Positions 36,688-48,330 of a stretch of 64,000 bases of DNA are shown one piece after another; the first letter of the stretch is position 1; each line of letters begins with the position of its first letter. A model generated the notes under the pieces. That model made no database searches and was not told the origin of the DNA. It saw nothing but the letters and a program-made list of their open reading frames with translations. The translations under genes and the position numbers were made by a program. This DNA is from Streptomyces barringtoniae (GTDB lineage Bacteria > Actinomycetota > Actinomycetes > Streptomycetales > Streptomycetaceae), in the NCBI RefSeq assembly GCF_020819595.1, contig NZ_JAJHNP010000006.1, forward strand, positions 372,001-436,000. The letters are read 5' to 3'.

Positions 36688-37536
36688 GACTCCGGCGTCG
36701 CGGGCGGCCCAGACGGTCGGGTGGAGGGGCCGGAATCCCAGGTCCCGGCGGATCTTCCGGGTGGACATGATCCCCAGCCAGGGGTCGGGGTCGGTCCGGG
36801 TGTGCAGGTCGGCGGGCAGCTCGACGCCGTTGAGCTGGTGCAGCTCGACCGCCGTGACGGGGGCGTCGTCGGCGATGTTGTAGACCGGGCCGCTCACCGC
36901 CGGTGCGTACAGCAGGCGCAACAGCCCCTGGGCGACGTCGGCGTGGTGGCCCATGTGCAGCCGCTGCGTGGCCGCCCAGTGCGCGGCCCAGCGCAGGGAC
37001 TGGGCCAGGTGCGGATCGCCCTCGCCGTAGAGGAAGGGCAGCCGGGCCACCCGGACCTCCATGCCCTCCAGCGCGAGCAGTTCCCGTTCGGCCGCCGCCT
37101 TGGACTCGGGATAGGCGCCCCACATCGCCCCGCCGGGCCGGGTCTCGTCGTCCTCGATCAGCGGGCGGCCCCGCCCGACGCCGTACACCAGCCTCGTGCT
37201 GACCTGCACGAAGCGCCGCACCCCCGAGGCCAGTGCGGCGCGGCCCAGGGCCACGGCCGCGTCCCGGTTGACGGCCCACGCCTCCTCGTCCGGCACCCCG
37301 CGGAAGGACGCCGCGATGTTCACGACCGCGTCCACCCCGGCGAGCGCCTTGCCGAGCGTCTCGTCGTCCCGCAGATCGCCGACGGCGACCTGGGCGCCCA
37401 GTTCCGCGAAGGCCTCGCCGCGCGGCGCGTCCCGCACCAGGACCCGTACCTGTTCGCCGGGCTGCCGCTGCGCCAGCAGCCTCGGCACGAAGCGCCGGCC
37501 GACCTGTCCCGTGGTGCCCGTCACCAATGTCAGCAT
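36682..37536 (-). CDS. NAD(P)-dependent epimerase/dehydratase (extended SDR)
   Basis: 284 residues. Rossmann motif VTGTTGQVG (5-13), acid pair region and YPESK (YxxxK active site) identify an extended short-chain dehydrogenase of the NDP-sugar epimerase type. The specific substrate is unknown. ATG 37536 follows GAGGAG by six bases. It is divergent from an Xre regulator, with the operator between them, so it is probably controlled by it. Confidence 0.88.
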   Translation of the reverse strand: MLTLVTGTTGQVGRRFVPRLLAQRQPGEQVRVLVRDAPRGEAFAELGAQVAVGDLRDDETLGKALAGVDAVVNIAASFRGVPDEEAWAVNRDAAVALGRAALASGVRRFVQVSTRLVYGVGRGRPLIEDDETRPGGAMWGAYPESKAAAERELLALEGMEVRVARLPFLYGEGDPHLAQSLRWAAHWAATQRLHMGHHADVAQGLLRLLYAPAVSGPVYNIADDAPVTAVELHQLNGVELPADLHTRTDPDPWLGIMSTRKIRRDLGFRPLHPTVWAARDAGVL

Positions 37537-37554
37537 CTTCTGCTCCTCTCGACC

Positions 37555-37565
37555 TGGTGCCACCA
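37555..37565. promoter_or_regulatory. TGGTG-C-CACCA operator between SDR and Xre genes
   Basis: An 11-bp perfect palindrome with one central base in the SDR/Xre divergent gap. The same 11 bases form the core of the operator-like repeat beside the Xre/MFS pair at 45790-45800. Confidence 0.5.
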
Positions 37566-37659
37566 CTGTCGGGCCGTGTCGCGCGGGCCGGGAGAGACCT
37601 CCCGATCAGGGGACCGGCACTCCCTGGATAACCCCCGCGCGCTGCCCCACCCTGAAGAG

Positions 37660-38514
37660 GTGAACCGAACCGAACTCGCCGACTTCCTGCGCCGTGGCCG
37701 TGCCCGCCTGGACCCGACCGATGTGGGCCTGGCCCCCGGCGCCCGCCGCCGTACCCCGGGCCTGCGGCGGGAGGAGGTGGCGTCGCTGGCCGGCATGTCG
37801 GTCGACTACTACACCCGGCTGGAACAGTGCCGGGGCCCGCGCCCGTCCCGCCAGATGCTCACGGCACTGGCCCGGGCGCTGCGCCTGACCGACGACGAGC
37901 TGGACCACCTCTTCCACCTGGCGGGGGAGGAGCCGCCCCGCCGGGAGACGGCCTCCGCCCACGTCCGGCCCGGGCTGCTGCTGGTGCTGGACCGGCTGCA
38001 CGACGCGCCGGCGCTCGTGGTGACGGACTGCGGGGAGGTCCTGGCGCAGAACGCGATGTCCAGGGCTCTCTCGGGCGACGCGCTGGCCCGCCCGCCGCGC
38101 GAACGCAACCTGGTGCGCCGCTTCTTCCTGGACCCGGCGGGGCGCGGCCTCTTCCCGCCGGAGGACGTTCCGGACCACGCGCGGCAGCACGTGGCGAACC
38201 TGCGCGCGGTGGCCGCCGCCCGGCCCGGCGACCCCGGACCGGCCGCCCTGGTGGCCGAACTCCGCGCCGCCAGCGAGGAGTTCGCCCGCCTCTGGGACGA
38301 ACACGAGGTGGCGGTGCGGCGCAGCACGACGAAGCGTTTCCGGCACCCGGTGGTGGGCCTCCTCGAACTCGACTGCGAGGTCCTCCTGACCGACGACCAC
38401 CGCCACCACCTCATCCTCCACACAGCCCGCCCGGGCACGGACTCCCACGAGCGGCTGCAACTGCTGAGGGTGGTGGGGCTGCAGGACATGACCTCCCGGG
38501 ATGCCGTCGGTTAG
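37660..38514 (+). CDS. Xre-family regulator with MmyB-like domain
   Basis: 284 residues from GTG 37660. It carries the RRTPGLRREEV motif, the helix-turn-helix segment DYYTRLEQCR and a C-terminal MmyB-like ligand domain. No better in-frame ATG exists nearby; the ribosome-binding site is close, so a leaderless or short-leader transcript is possible. Divergent from the SDR gene and convergent with era. The DNA-contact helix differs from those of the other two family members here. The ligand is unknown. Confidence 0.87.
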   Translation: MNRTELADFLRRGRARLDPTDVGLAPGARRRTPGLRREEVASLAGMSVDYYTRLEQCRGPRPSRQMLTALARALRLTDDELDHLFHLAGEEPPRRETASAHVRPGLLLVLDRLHDAPALVVTDCGEVLAQNAMSRALSGDALARPPRERNLVRRFFLDPAGRGLFPPEDVPDHARQHVANLRAVAAARPGDPGPAALVAELRAASEEFARLWDEHEVAVRRSTTKRFRHPVVGLLELDCEVLLTDDHRHHLILHTARPGTDSHERLQLLRVVGLQDMTSRDAVG

Positions 38515-38533
38515 CCCCTCAGTGCGCCCTCGA

Positions 38534-39487
38534 TCAGAACCCCAGCCTGCGCAGCTGCTTCGGGTCCCGCTGCCAGTCCTTGGCGACCTTCACGTGCAGG
38601 TCGAGGAAGACGGGCGTGCCGAGCAGGGCCTCGATGTGTTTGCGGGACTTGATGCCGACCTCCTTCAGGCGCTTGCCCTTGGGGCCGATGATGATGCCCT
38701 TCTGGCTGGGGCGCTCGATGTAGACGTTGGCGTGGATGTCCAGGAGGGGACGGTCCGCGGGGCGGTCCTCGCGCGGGAGCATCTCCTCCACGACCACGGC
38801 GATGGAGTGCGGCAGTTCGTCGCGGACGCCCTCCAGGGCCGCCTCGCGGATGAGCTCCGCGATCATGACCTGCTCGGGCTCGTCCGTGAGGTCGCCCTCG
38901 GGGTAGAGGGCCGGGCCCTCGGGGAGGAGGGGGACGAGGAGGTCGGCCAGGAGATCCACCTGCTTGGCGCCGACCGCCGACACCGGCACGATCTCCGCCC
39001 ACTCGATGCCCAGGTCCTTGCCGAGCTGGTCGATCGCGATCAGCTGCTCGGCCAGGGTCTTGGAGTCGACCAGGTCGGTCTTGGTGACGACGGCGACCTT
39101 CGGGGTCTTGCGGATCCCGGCCAGTTCCTTGGCGATGAAGCGGTCGCCGGGTCCGATCTTCTCGTTCGCCGGCAGGCAGAAGCCGATCACGTCGACCTCG
39201 GCCCACGTCGTCCGTACGACGTCGTTGAGCCGCTCGCCGAGCAGCGTGCGCGGCTTGTGCAGTCCCGGGGTGTCCACGAGGATCAGCTGGGCGTCCGGCC
39301 GGTGCACGATCCCACGCACCGTGTGCCGCGTCGTCTGCGGCTGGTTGGCGGTGATCGCCACCTTCTGCCCGACCAGAGCGTTCGTGAGGGTGGACTTGCC
39401 CGCGTTGGGGCGGCCCACGAAGCAGGCGAAGCCGGCGCGGTGGACGGTCTCGACCGGCTCTTCGGATGACGGGGTACGAACGCTCAT
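38534..39487 (-). CDS. era: GTPase Era
   Basis: 317 residues. G-motifs GRPNAGKS, DTPGL and TKTD are followed by the C-terminal KH domain with GPKGKRLKEVG, which binds the 3' end of 16S rRNA. It is essential for 30S maturation. ATG 39487 is used; ATG 39496 three codons upstream is also possible. It is divergent from amtB. Normally era follows corC and cdd closely; here it is separated by about 9 kb. Confidence 0.96.
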   Translation of the reverse strand: MSVRTPSSEEPVETVHRAGFACFVGRPNAGKSTLTNALVGQKVAITANQPQTTRHTVRGIVHRPDAQLILVDTPGLHKPRTLLGERLNDVVRTTWAEVDVIGFCLPANEKIGPGDRFIAKELAGIRKTPKVAVVTKTDLVDSKTLAEQLIAIDQLGKDLGIEWAEIVPVSAVGAKQVDLLADLLVPLLPEGPALYPEGDLTDEPEQVMIAELIREAALEGVRDELPHSIAVVVEEMLPREDRPADRPLLDIHANVYIERPSQKGIIIGPKGKRLKEVGIKSRKHIEALLGTPVFLDLHVKVAKDWQRDPKQLRRLGF

Positions 39488-39576
39488 GGCGTTCATTGTC
39501 CCTGATCCACAGGACCCCGCCGTACCAGCGGTGCGCACCGCATCTCCCGGTGAGGTTCCGGAAACCCGCACGCAAC

Positions 39577-39614
39577 GAAACGTCACGGAAACACACCTGT
39601 ACGCAACCGGAAAC
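39577..39614 (+). promoter_or_regulatory. GlnR-like box upstream of amtB
   Basis: GAAAC elements at 39577, 39588 and 39610 and a GTACG (GTnAC-like) at 39599 lie on one face with an exact 11-bp period. This is the layout of a Streptomyces GlnR box (alternating GTnAC and GAAAC, six bases between). It lies 49-86 bp before the amtB start. Nitrogen-limitation control by GlnR is a good prediction. Confidence 0.7.
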
Positions 39615-39634
39615 GCACACCGGTGACCCTCTGA

Positions 39635-42233
<2,599 letters not shown>

Positions 42234-42312
42234 GGGTGCGGACCCCCACGGAAGAGCACGGAGAAGCACGGACGGGAGACGGGGCAACGGGCGGGTGCGG
42301 ACGCCCGCACGC

Positions 42313-43650
42313 TCAGGAGAGCGTCAGCGTGAGCACACCGGAGTACGCGCCCGGGGGCGTGAACGCCGGTACGTCCAGGGAGAGTCCGGCGTCGACGGTG
42401 AACTCACCGCCGGTGAGCGTGCCGTCGGAGGTCTGTGCCAGGGTCGCCCCCGAGGAGCCCACGGCGCCCGCCGAGCCGGCCTTGCAGGTGCTGGGGCTGC
42501 CCGCCTTGGTCGCGCACGCCGGCGTCCAGCTCAGCTTCCCGGCGGCGATCTTGCCGCCGGGACCGGTGAGGTCGGTGACCTTGCCGGTCAGGGACCAGCC
42601 CGCGGGCCCGCCGCGGAAGTCCTGCACGGTCACGGTCTGAAGCTTGCCGGTCGAGGCCCCGCCCCTGCCGAAGTCGACCGCCGACAGCGCGACGGAGTCC
42701 CCGGCCTGGGACATGGACAGCGTGCCCGCCTTGACGGTGGTCGTCAGCTTCTGGCTGCCCGGCGGGACGGGCGAGTTGTCGTTGACGACGTAGGCCGCTG
42801 GGCCGGCGCCCTTGTCCGCGCTCCAGGAGGCGCCCTCGTAGGCCACGATCCCGGTCGTCGTCTTGTCGTTGACGGCCAGCGAGCCGCTGAAGGATCCCTG
42901 GGCGTTCGCGGTCGCGGTGGCCGTGTCGGCCGTCTGCTGGTTCCCGGACCGCCCGGCCAGGGTGACGGTGGCGCCCGGCGTGAAGTTCGTACCGTTCACC
43001 GTGACACTGGCCCCCGGGTCACCGGAGGCCGAACCCAGGGAGATGGCCCGGGTGTTGGCCGGAGTGCCGTCGGTCGCGGTGACGGTCTGGGACACCGGGG
43101 CGGGCGGATTGGTGACCGTGCACGGGGTGTCCAGCTCGAGGATGTAGCTGGTGTGGATGTTGTAGTCGCCGGGCGAGAGGGTGATCTGCCCGGCCTTGGT
43201 CACGGTGAACGTGCCGGTCATGGAGAAGGACGGGAAGGCGGCCTTCCCCGGCACCGGTGGGTTCTTCTTCGGTCCGGCGACGGTCACGTCTCCCGTCTGG
43301 GCGCCGCCGAGGGTCACCTTCCCGGTCGGGGTCATGATGTCGGCGGGCAGGGCCAGGTCGGTGGGGTTGCTGGCGGCGGCGGTGACCACCGTGTACGTGA
43401 CGGTGACGGTGTCGCCGACCTTGGGGTTGGTGTTGTCCACCGACACGTTGGCGGTCGTGGTGCCGTCGATCGGCGGGATGCCCGCGACGGCGGGCGGGAT
43501 GCAGTGCGTGGCGAAGTTCACGTTCGTGCCGGCGGCACCGGCCGGGAAGGCCAGCGCGCCGCCCGCGGTGACCGCGAGCGCGGTCGCCCCGAACAGCGAC
43601 GCCCAGCGCCACCGTCGGGATCTTCGTGGTCTTGGGGGTGTCGAACCCAT
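42313..43650 (-). CDS. WxL-like secreted surface protein
   Basis: 445 residues. Basic N terminus, hydrophobic core and AGA cleavage site form a Sec signal. Three beta-sandwich modules (Ig-like repeats with VTV and GTFTV strands) follow, and the C-terminal domain ends AYSGVLTLTLS, the pattern of WxL cell-wall-binding domains although the Trp-x-Leu motif itself is weak. Start ATG 43650 follows AGGAGG. It is the central gene of a three-gene surface cluster with the DUF916 protein. Function unknown; attachment to the cell wall is expected. Confidence 0.75.
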   Translation of the reverse strand: MGSTPPRPRRSRRWRWASLFGATALAVTAGGALAFPAGAAGTNVNFATHCIPPAVAGIPPIDGTTTANVSVDNTNPKVGDTVTVTYTVVTAAASNPTDLALPADIMTPTGKVTLGGAQTGDVTVAGPKKNPPVPGKAAFPSFSMTGTFTVTKAGQITLSPGDYNIHTSYILELDTPCTVTNPPAPVSQTVTATDGTPANTRAISLGSASGDPGASVTVNGTNFTPGATVTLAGRSGNQQTADTATATANAQGSFSGSLAVNDKTTTGIVAYEGASWSADKGAGPAAYVVNDNSPVPPGSQKLTTTVKAGTLSMSQAGDSVALSAVDFGRGGASTGKLQTVTVQDFRGGPAGWSLTGKVTDLTGPGGKIAAGKLSWTPACATKAGSPSTCKAGSAGAVGSSGATLAQTSDGTLTGGEFTVDAGLSLDVPAFTPPGAYSGVLTLTLS

Positions 43651-43738
43651 GGGGCCCCCTCCTGAGGGTTGCGGGCGCAGCGGCTCGTCTGCGCCGACAG
43701 GGGGCATTGATGTGGAGCGGCGGTGAGAAGTCAATGGA

Positions 43739-43780
43739 GATGCCGCAGAAATCTGACGGATCATCAGTTTCTGCGGCATC
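43739..43780 (-). terminator. Long hairpin between two secreted-protein genes
   Basis: GATGCCGCAGAAA (43739-43751) pairs perfectly with 43768-43780. CTGA (43753-43756) and TCAG (43764-43767) extend the stem across a bulged T to 17 bp. It lies 23 bp after the stop of the small secreted gene and 89 bp before the WxL gene start. It is a probable terminator or read-through attenuator. Confidence 0.75.
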
Positions 43781-43802
43781 CGGAACACATCGCTCAGTTC
43801 AG

Positions 43803-44279
43803 TCAGTCGAAGACGAAGGGGCCGGGCGACTGGGGACCGTTCGCCGTGCAGGTCACGGTGACCCCGAAGATCACCATCTTCAGCGAGCCGCCGTAGGCGT
43901 CCAGGCTGTCACCGGAGGCGACGGTGCCGGGCAGCGGGCCGACGCTGACGGCGTCGCCGGTGTTCATGGCGGGGTTCCTGGTCCCGCTGAACACCACGGA
44001 TCCGCCGCCGGACTTGGCCAGGGTGAGGGTGGAGGAGATGGAGTCCTGCGCGACCGCGACCGGCGCGGTGATCGCGGAGGAGGTGAGGGTGACGGTGGCC
44101 GAGGTGCCGCTCTGGGTGGCGGTGAGCGTGGCCGCTCCGCCGCCGAAGATGCCGCAGCTCGCGGTGATGGTCGCCGACTGTGGGGTGACGGCGGCCGCGG
44201 AGGGCGCGAAGGCCAGACCGGTGACCGCGAGGACCCCGGCGGCCAGTGCCGCACCCATTGCCGTGCGCTTGCCTCTCAT
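43803..44279 (-). CDS. Small secreted beta-rich protein
   Basis: 158 residues. Signal peptide (MRGKRTAMGAAL... ending SAAA) followed by a single Thr/Ser-rich beta domain with a Cys near each end (Cys42-equivalent and CTAN near the C terminus), probably a disulphide. It is the first gene of the WxL/DUF916 cluster. No recognised family; weak resemblance to Ig-like adhesin modules. Start ATG 44279. Confidence 0.68.
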   Translation of the reverse strand: MRGKRTAMGAALAAGVLAVTGLAFAPSAAAVTPQSATITASCGIFGGGAATLTATQSGTSATVTLTSSAITAPVAVAQDSISSTLTLAKSGGGSVVFSGTRNPAMNTGDAVSVGPLPGTVASGDSLDAYGGSLKMVIFGVTVTCTANGPQSPGPFVFD

Positions 44280-44450
44280 GGGGATCCGCTTCCCTTCCCT
44301 GTGGGGAGTGCGATGTGGGGGGGGACACCGACGGGCGAGAGGCCTGCGCAGGCGGTACGGCACACTGCGTCGGCGGTGCGGATCTGACGGCCCGTCGGAA
44401 ACGTACGGCTCCATTGATGCGCGAGGGGAGGACGACGACAAGGTTGAATT

Positions 44451-44474
44451 CCGGCCGACCTTTCGTTCGGCCGG
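44451..44474 (-). terminator. Hairpin after the cytidine-deaminase-like gene
   Basis: CCGGCCGA (44451-44458) and TCGGCCGG (44467-44474) pair around an 8-base loop, 12 bp after the stop at 44487. Confidence 0.7.
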
Positions 44475-44486
44475 TACTTCGGTACG

Positions 44487-44840
44487 TCAGCCGGCGGAAA
44501 CGGTCTCCCGCACGACACCGTCGGGCCCGGCCAGCAACACCGGCGTTCCCGCACCCCCGAGATCGGCAACCGCAGCCAGGTCCTCCGCCGGCACCGACTC
44601 CGCCTCACCGACCACGGCCGCCGCCTCCAGCGACGTCGCACCGGACGCCACCGCCATGGCGACAGCCGTCCGCAGCGCGCTCAGCCGCAGCGAGGGCAGC
44701 GCAACCGACCCGGCGACATAGGTCCGCCCGGTCTCGTCCCGTACGGCCGCCCCCTCCGGCACACCGTTGCGGGCCCGCACGGAACGGGCCAGGGTCACGA
44801 TCTTGCGGTCCTCGGGGTCAAGCGCGTTGCTCTCGGTCAT
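44487..44840 (-). CDS. Cytidine deaminase-like protein without catalytic motifs
   Basis: 117 residues. Its position between corC and era, and its alpha/beta order, match cdd. The catalytic zinc motif (HAE) is replaced by SALRTAVAMA (54-63), and there is no PCxxC. It cannot therefore deaminate by the known mechanism. It ends GGAGTPVLLAGPDGVVRE. Similar Streptomyces proteins are commonly annotated cytidine deaminase. A binding or structural role is possible. Confidence 0.78.
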   Translation of the reverse strand: MTESNALDPEDRKIVTLARSVRARNGVPEGAAVRDETGRTYVAGSVALPSLRLSALRTAVAMAVASGATSLEAAAVVGEAESVPAEDLAAVADLGGAGTPVLLAGPDGVVRETVSAG

Positions 44841-44868
44841 GCCCAGAGCATACGAAGCCCGGCCCCGT

Positions 44869-45747
44869 TCACCCCGCCACGGGGTACATCGCGCCCCGCC
44901 GCCCCTCCGGGGAGGCCAGCCACTCCAGCTTCGCCGCGGTGTTCGCCTCGTCCAGCGGAGTGTGCAGCACGATCATCAGATCGGGCCGGGCCGGCACCTT
45001 CATCACCGTCGACTCCACGACCAGCAGGCCGACCAGCGGATGCTCCAGCTCCTTGCGGATCTGCCCCTGGTCCTCGATGTCCCGCTCGGCCCACATCGCC
45101 CGGAACTCGGCGCTGGCCTCGCTCACCTCGGCGAGCACCGCCCGGAACCCCTCGTCGTCCGGCCGCGCCGCACACGCCGCCCGGAACTGCGCCACGACCG
45201 TACGGGCGTTCTCCTCCCAGCTGTGGCTGCGCGAGCGGTACAACGGGTCGAGGAAGAAGTCGACGAGACAGTTCTGCGTGATGTCCGGCCGCATGCCGAG
45301 CACGATGGCTGCCGCGTCGTTGTACATCACGCAGTTGTAGTACAGGTCCATGATGTGCGCCGGATACGGCATCCAGGTGTCGATCAGCCGACGCAGCCCG
45401 TCGCACATGTCCCGCTTCTCCGGTGCCACTTCGGGCGCCGGCGGGTTCATCCCGGCCAGCAGGTACAGATGCCGGCGCTCGGCGTCGCTCAGCCGCAGCA
45501 CCCGGGCGACCGCGTCGAGCACCTGCGGGGAGACGGAGATCTCCCGCCCCTGCTCCAGCCACTGGTACCAGGAGGCGCCCACGCCGGCGAGCACCGCGAC
45601 CTCCTCCCGGCGCAGTCCGGGCGTACGGCGCCGGCCGCCGCCGACGGGCAGCCCGGCCTCCGCCGGGCTGACCCGGGCCCGCCGGCTCATCAGGAACTCG
45701 CGCAGCTCTTCGCGCCGTTGACTCCTCGTCGCCTCAGCAGCAGGCAC
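44869..45747 (-). CDS. Xre-family regulator with MmyB-like domain
   Basis: 292 residues from GTG 45747 (GGAGGAG six to seven bases upstream). RRTPGLRREEV and SWYQWLEQGR in the helix-turn-helix; the C-terminal MmyB-like domain contains conserved Trp, Phe and Asp segments (VDFFLDPLYRS). It is most like the regulator at position 1. Divergent from a 14-helix exporter and probably its regulator. The ligand is unknown. Confidence 0.9.
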   Translation of the reverse strand: MPAAEATRSQRREELREFLMSRRARVSPAEAGLPVGGGRRRTPGLRREEVAVLAGVGASWYQWLEQGREISVSPQVLDAVARVLRLSDAERRHLYLLAGMNPPAPEVAPEKRDMCDGLRRLIDTWMPYPAHIMDLYYNCVMYNDAAAIVLGMRPDITQNCLVDFFLDPLYRSRSHSWEENARTVVAQFRAACAARPDDEGFRAVLAEVSEASAEFRAMWAERDIEDQGQIRKELEHPLVGLLVVESTVMKVPARPDLMIVLHTPLDEANTAAKLEWLASPEGRRGAMYPVAG

Positions 45748-45786
45748 GTACCGCTCCTCCCCCGTCGTGCTGGTCCCCGTCGTGAC

Positions 45787-45803
45787 TGGTGGTGCCACCA
45801 CCA
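45787..45803. promoter_or_regulatory. TGGTGGTG-C-CACCACCA operator of the Xre/MFS pair
   Basis: A 17-bp perfect inverted repeat in the 106-bp divergent gap, 51 bp upstream of the MFS start. Its central 11 bases equal the palindrome in the SDR/Xre gap at 37555-37565. Confidence 0.6.
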
Positions 45804-45853
45804 CCATAAGTTCCGACTCCCCACCGGTATTCCGTTCGCCCGAAGCTCTTGCC

Positions 45854-47284
45854 ATGGCGATCGACACCACCACCCAGACCACCACCTCCACGGGCACACC
45901 GCTCGACACCCCCCGGCCACCCCGGTTGTCGACGCGTGACAAGCTCGTCCTGTTCGTCCTGTGCGCCGCCCAGTTCATGGTCGCGCTGGACTTCTCCGTC
46001 CTGAACGTGGCCCTGCCGGAACTCGGCACCGACCTCGGCATGAGCCGCTCGGCCCTGCAGTGGGCGGTCACCGCGTTCGCGCTGCCCTCCGGCGGCTTCC
46101 TGCTGCTCTTCGGCCGCATCGGCGACCTGTACGGCCGCCGCAAGCTGTTCCTGACCGGCCTGGCCCTGTTCGGCGCGGCCTCGCTGCTGGCCACCCTGGC
46201 CTGGGACCCGGCGTCCTTCCTCGTCGGACGCGCCCTGCAGGGTCTCGGCGCGGCGGCGATCGTCCCGACCGGCATGTCCCTGCTGACCACCACCTTCCCG
46301 GAGGGCCCGGCCCGCGACCGCGCCCTCGGCATCTCCGGCACGCTGCTGTCGCTGGGCTTCACCATCGGCATGGTCGCGGGCGGTGTGCTGACGGACGCGC
46401 TCGGCTGGCGCTCCACGATGGCCCTGCTGTCGGTGTTCGCGCTGATCGTGCTGCCGCTGGCGCCGGGCCTGCTGCCGGAGTCGCGCACCCCGGAACGTCC
46501 GCGCCTGGACGTGCCCGGCGCGGTCACCGTCACCGCCGGCCTGCTGTCCCTGATCTACGCCCTGTCCACGGCCGCCGACCACGGCTTCGGCCGCACCGAC
46601 GTCGTCGCGGGGCTGATCGCCGGCGTGCTCCTGCTGGCCGCGTTCACGGTCGTCGAATCCCGTACGGCAGCCCCGCTCGTCTCCCTGCCGATGCTGCGCC
46701 GCCGCACGGTGGCCTGGGGGAACGTGGGCGGCCTGGTCACCTTCTCGATGATGTCCACCGTCATCTTCGTCCTGACCCTGTACCTCCAGGAGATCCTGCG
46801 CCTGTCGGCCTTCGAGACGGGCCTGGTCTTCGGCGTCCAGGGTGTGCTGTCGGCCTTCGCCGGCACCCGCGCCCCGAAGGTGATCGGCCGCTTCGGCGCC
46901 CGCCGCACCCTGGTCGGCTCGCTGACCGGCCAGGGCGCGCTGATCGCGACGCTGCTCCTGCTGAACTCCCACGTCTGGTCGGTCTGGCTCGCCACGGCGG
47001 CCGTCTCCGTGGCCAGCATGTTCCACCTGGGTGCGATCATCTCGTACGGCCTGACCGTCACCTCCGGTGTCCCGGACGAGGAGCAGGGCCTGGCCACCGG
47101 TCTGGTGACCTCCACCCAGCAGGTCGGCATCACGGTCGGCATCCCGCTGCTGGGCGTCCTGGCCACCACCTCCGGCGATCTGCTGGCCGGCGTCCGCACG
47201 GTCCTCGCCCTGGACGCCGCGATCGTCCTCGCCGCCGCCGTCCTGGTCGGACTCGGCCTGCGCGGCCGTCAGTCCAGCGTCTGA
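45854..47284 (+). CDS. MFS transporter, DHA2 drug exporter type
   Basis: 476 residues with fourteen helices. Motif A GRIGDLYGRRK (after helix 2) and the D1-like segment LDFSVLNVALPELGTDLG are present. A proton-driven exporter of toxic compounds at the membrane. ATG 45854 follows the divergent operator. Expression is probably controlled by the Xre regulator. The substrate is unknown. The final 16 bp overlap the convergent S66 peptidase gene. Confidence 0.9.
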   Translation: MAIDTTTQTTTSTGTPLDTPRPPRLSTRDKLVLFVLCAAQFMVALDFSVLNVALPELGTDLGMSRSALQWAVTAFALPSGGFLLLFGRIGDLYGRRKLFLTGLALFGAASLLATLAWDPASFLVGRALQGLGAAAIVPTGMSLLTTTFPEGPARDRALGISGTLLSLGFTIGMVAGGVLTDALGWRSTMALLSVFALIVLPLAPGLLPESRTPERPRLDVPGAVTVTAGLLSLIYALSTAADHGFGRTDVVAGLIAGVLLLAAFTVVESRTAAPLVSLPMLRRRTVAWGNVGGLVTFSMMSTVIFVLTLYLQEILRLSAFETGLVFGVQGVLSAFAGTRAPKVIGRFGARRTLVGSLTGQGALIATLLLLNSHVWSVWLATAAVSVASMFHLGAIISYGLTVTSGVPDEEQGLATGLVTSTQQVGITVGIPLLGVLATTSGDLLAGVRTVLALDAAIVLAAAVLVGLGLRGRQSSV

Positions 47285-48288
47285 ACGATCCCGCTCCGCG
47301 CGGCCGTGTGCACCACACGGCCGCGCGCGCCGTTGACCAGCGGAAGGAAGGGCGCGACATGCCCGCACTCGACATCGGCGACGATCGGCACCCCGAGCGG
47401 CCCGAGCGCGTCGAGCACCGCCTGGTGCTGGGTGAGGGTGCGGCTGTCGGGGGCGTGGGTGCGGCCGACGAGGACGGCCGCGGCGCGGTCGAAGAAGCCG
47501 GCGAGACGCATGCCGTGCAGGTTGCGGCAGATGGTGAACGCGTTGTCCTCGCAGGCCTCGACATAGACGAGCAGCGGCTCACCGGTGGCGAAGGACGAGG
47601 TGTTCAGGTACGGCGTGCCCGCGAGGTTGGCGAGGGTCTCGATGCACCCGCCGACGAGTCGTCCCTCGACGTCGACGTCCCCGTCGCCGTCGAGCCGGGT
47701 CCAGGTGCCCTGCGCGTCCAGGGTGAGCTCCCGCACCTCCGGGTGGCGCCGCCAGTCGTCGTACCCGCCGGACCGGTACCGCCCGGGCGGCGTCTGTGTG
47801 AACGGCTCCCCCTGCGGCGCGGCCACGACGTCCAGCCAGGACAGCAGCCCCTCCGGCGCCCGGTACGGCGTGTCCATGAGGTTGTTGCCGTGCACGGTCG
47901 CGACCCCGGTGAGCAGGGTCAGCGGCGTGATGATCGTGGACATGTCGGAATAGCCGACGACCCAGGTCGGCTCGGCCCGCCGGATCGCCTCGAAGTCCAG
48001 CGACGGCAGCAGGTCGATGGCCAACTCGCCGCCCCACGGGGGCACGACGGCGCGGATCTCCGGATCGGTCAGCATCTCGGTCAGCTCGGCCGCGCGCTCG
48101 GCGGCCGGCGCACTGGTGTGCGCCGAGCCGTCCATGCACCGGCCGACGACCACCTCGTACCCGCGCGCCTCGATCTCCCGGACCGCGACATCGAGCCGCC
48201 CCTGGAGTTCCTTGGCCACTCCGGCGGAGGGAGAGGTCACACCGACACGGTCACCGGGGCGCAGGGGGCGCGGATATCTGATGCTCAT
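47269..48288 (-). CDS. S66-family LD-carboxypeptidase/MccF-like peptidase
   Basis: 339 residues. The Ser nucleophile Ser114 lies in VGYSDMST; the Glu and His partners are in GGCIETL and ECGHVAPFL. No signal peptide. Family members cleave L,D bonds in recycled muropeptides or, as MccF, inactivate toxic acyl-nucleotides. The GYSD variant and the YRSGGYDDW insert resemble MccF more than LdcA. ATG 48288 used. Confidence 0.85.
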   Translation of the reverse strand: MSIRYPRPLRPGDRVGVTSPSAGVAKELQGRLDVAVREIEARGYEVVVGRCMDGSAHTSAPAAERAAELTEMLTDPEIRAVVPPWGGELAIDLLPSLDFEAIRRAEPTWVVGYSDMSTIITPLTLLTGVATVHGNNLMDTPYRAPEGLLSWLDVVAAPQGEPFTQTPPGRYRSGGYDDWRRHPEVRELTLDAQGTWTRLDGDGDVDVEGRLVGGCIETLANLAGTPYLNTSSFATGEPLLVYVEACEDNAFTICRNLHGMRLAGFFDRAAAVLVGRTHAPDSRTLTQHQAVLDALGPLGVPIVADVECGHVAPFLPLVNGARGRVVHTAARSGIVQTLD

Positions 48289-48330
48289 GCGGTACATCCG
48301 ACCCCTCACCGCCCGCCCCCGGCAACGGAA

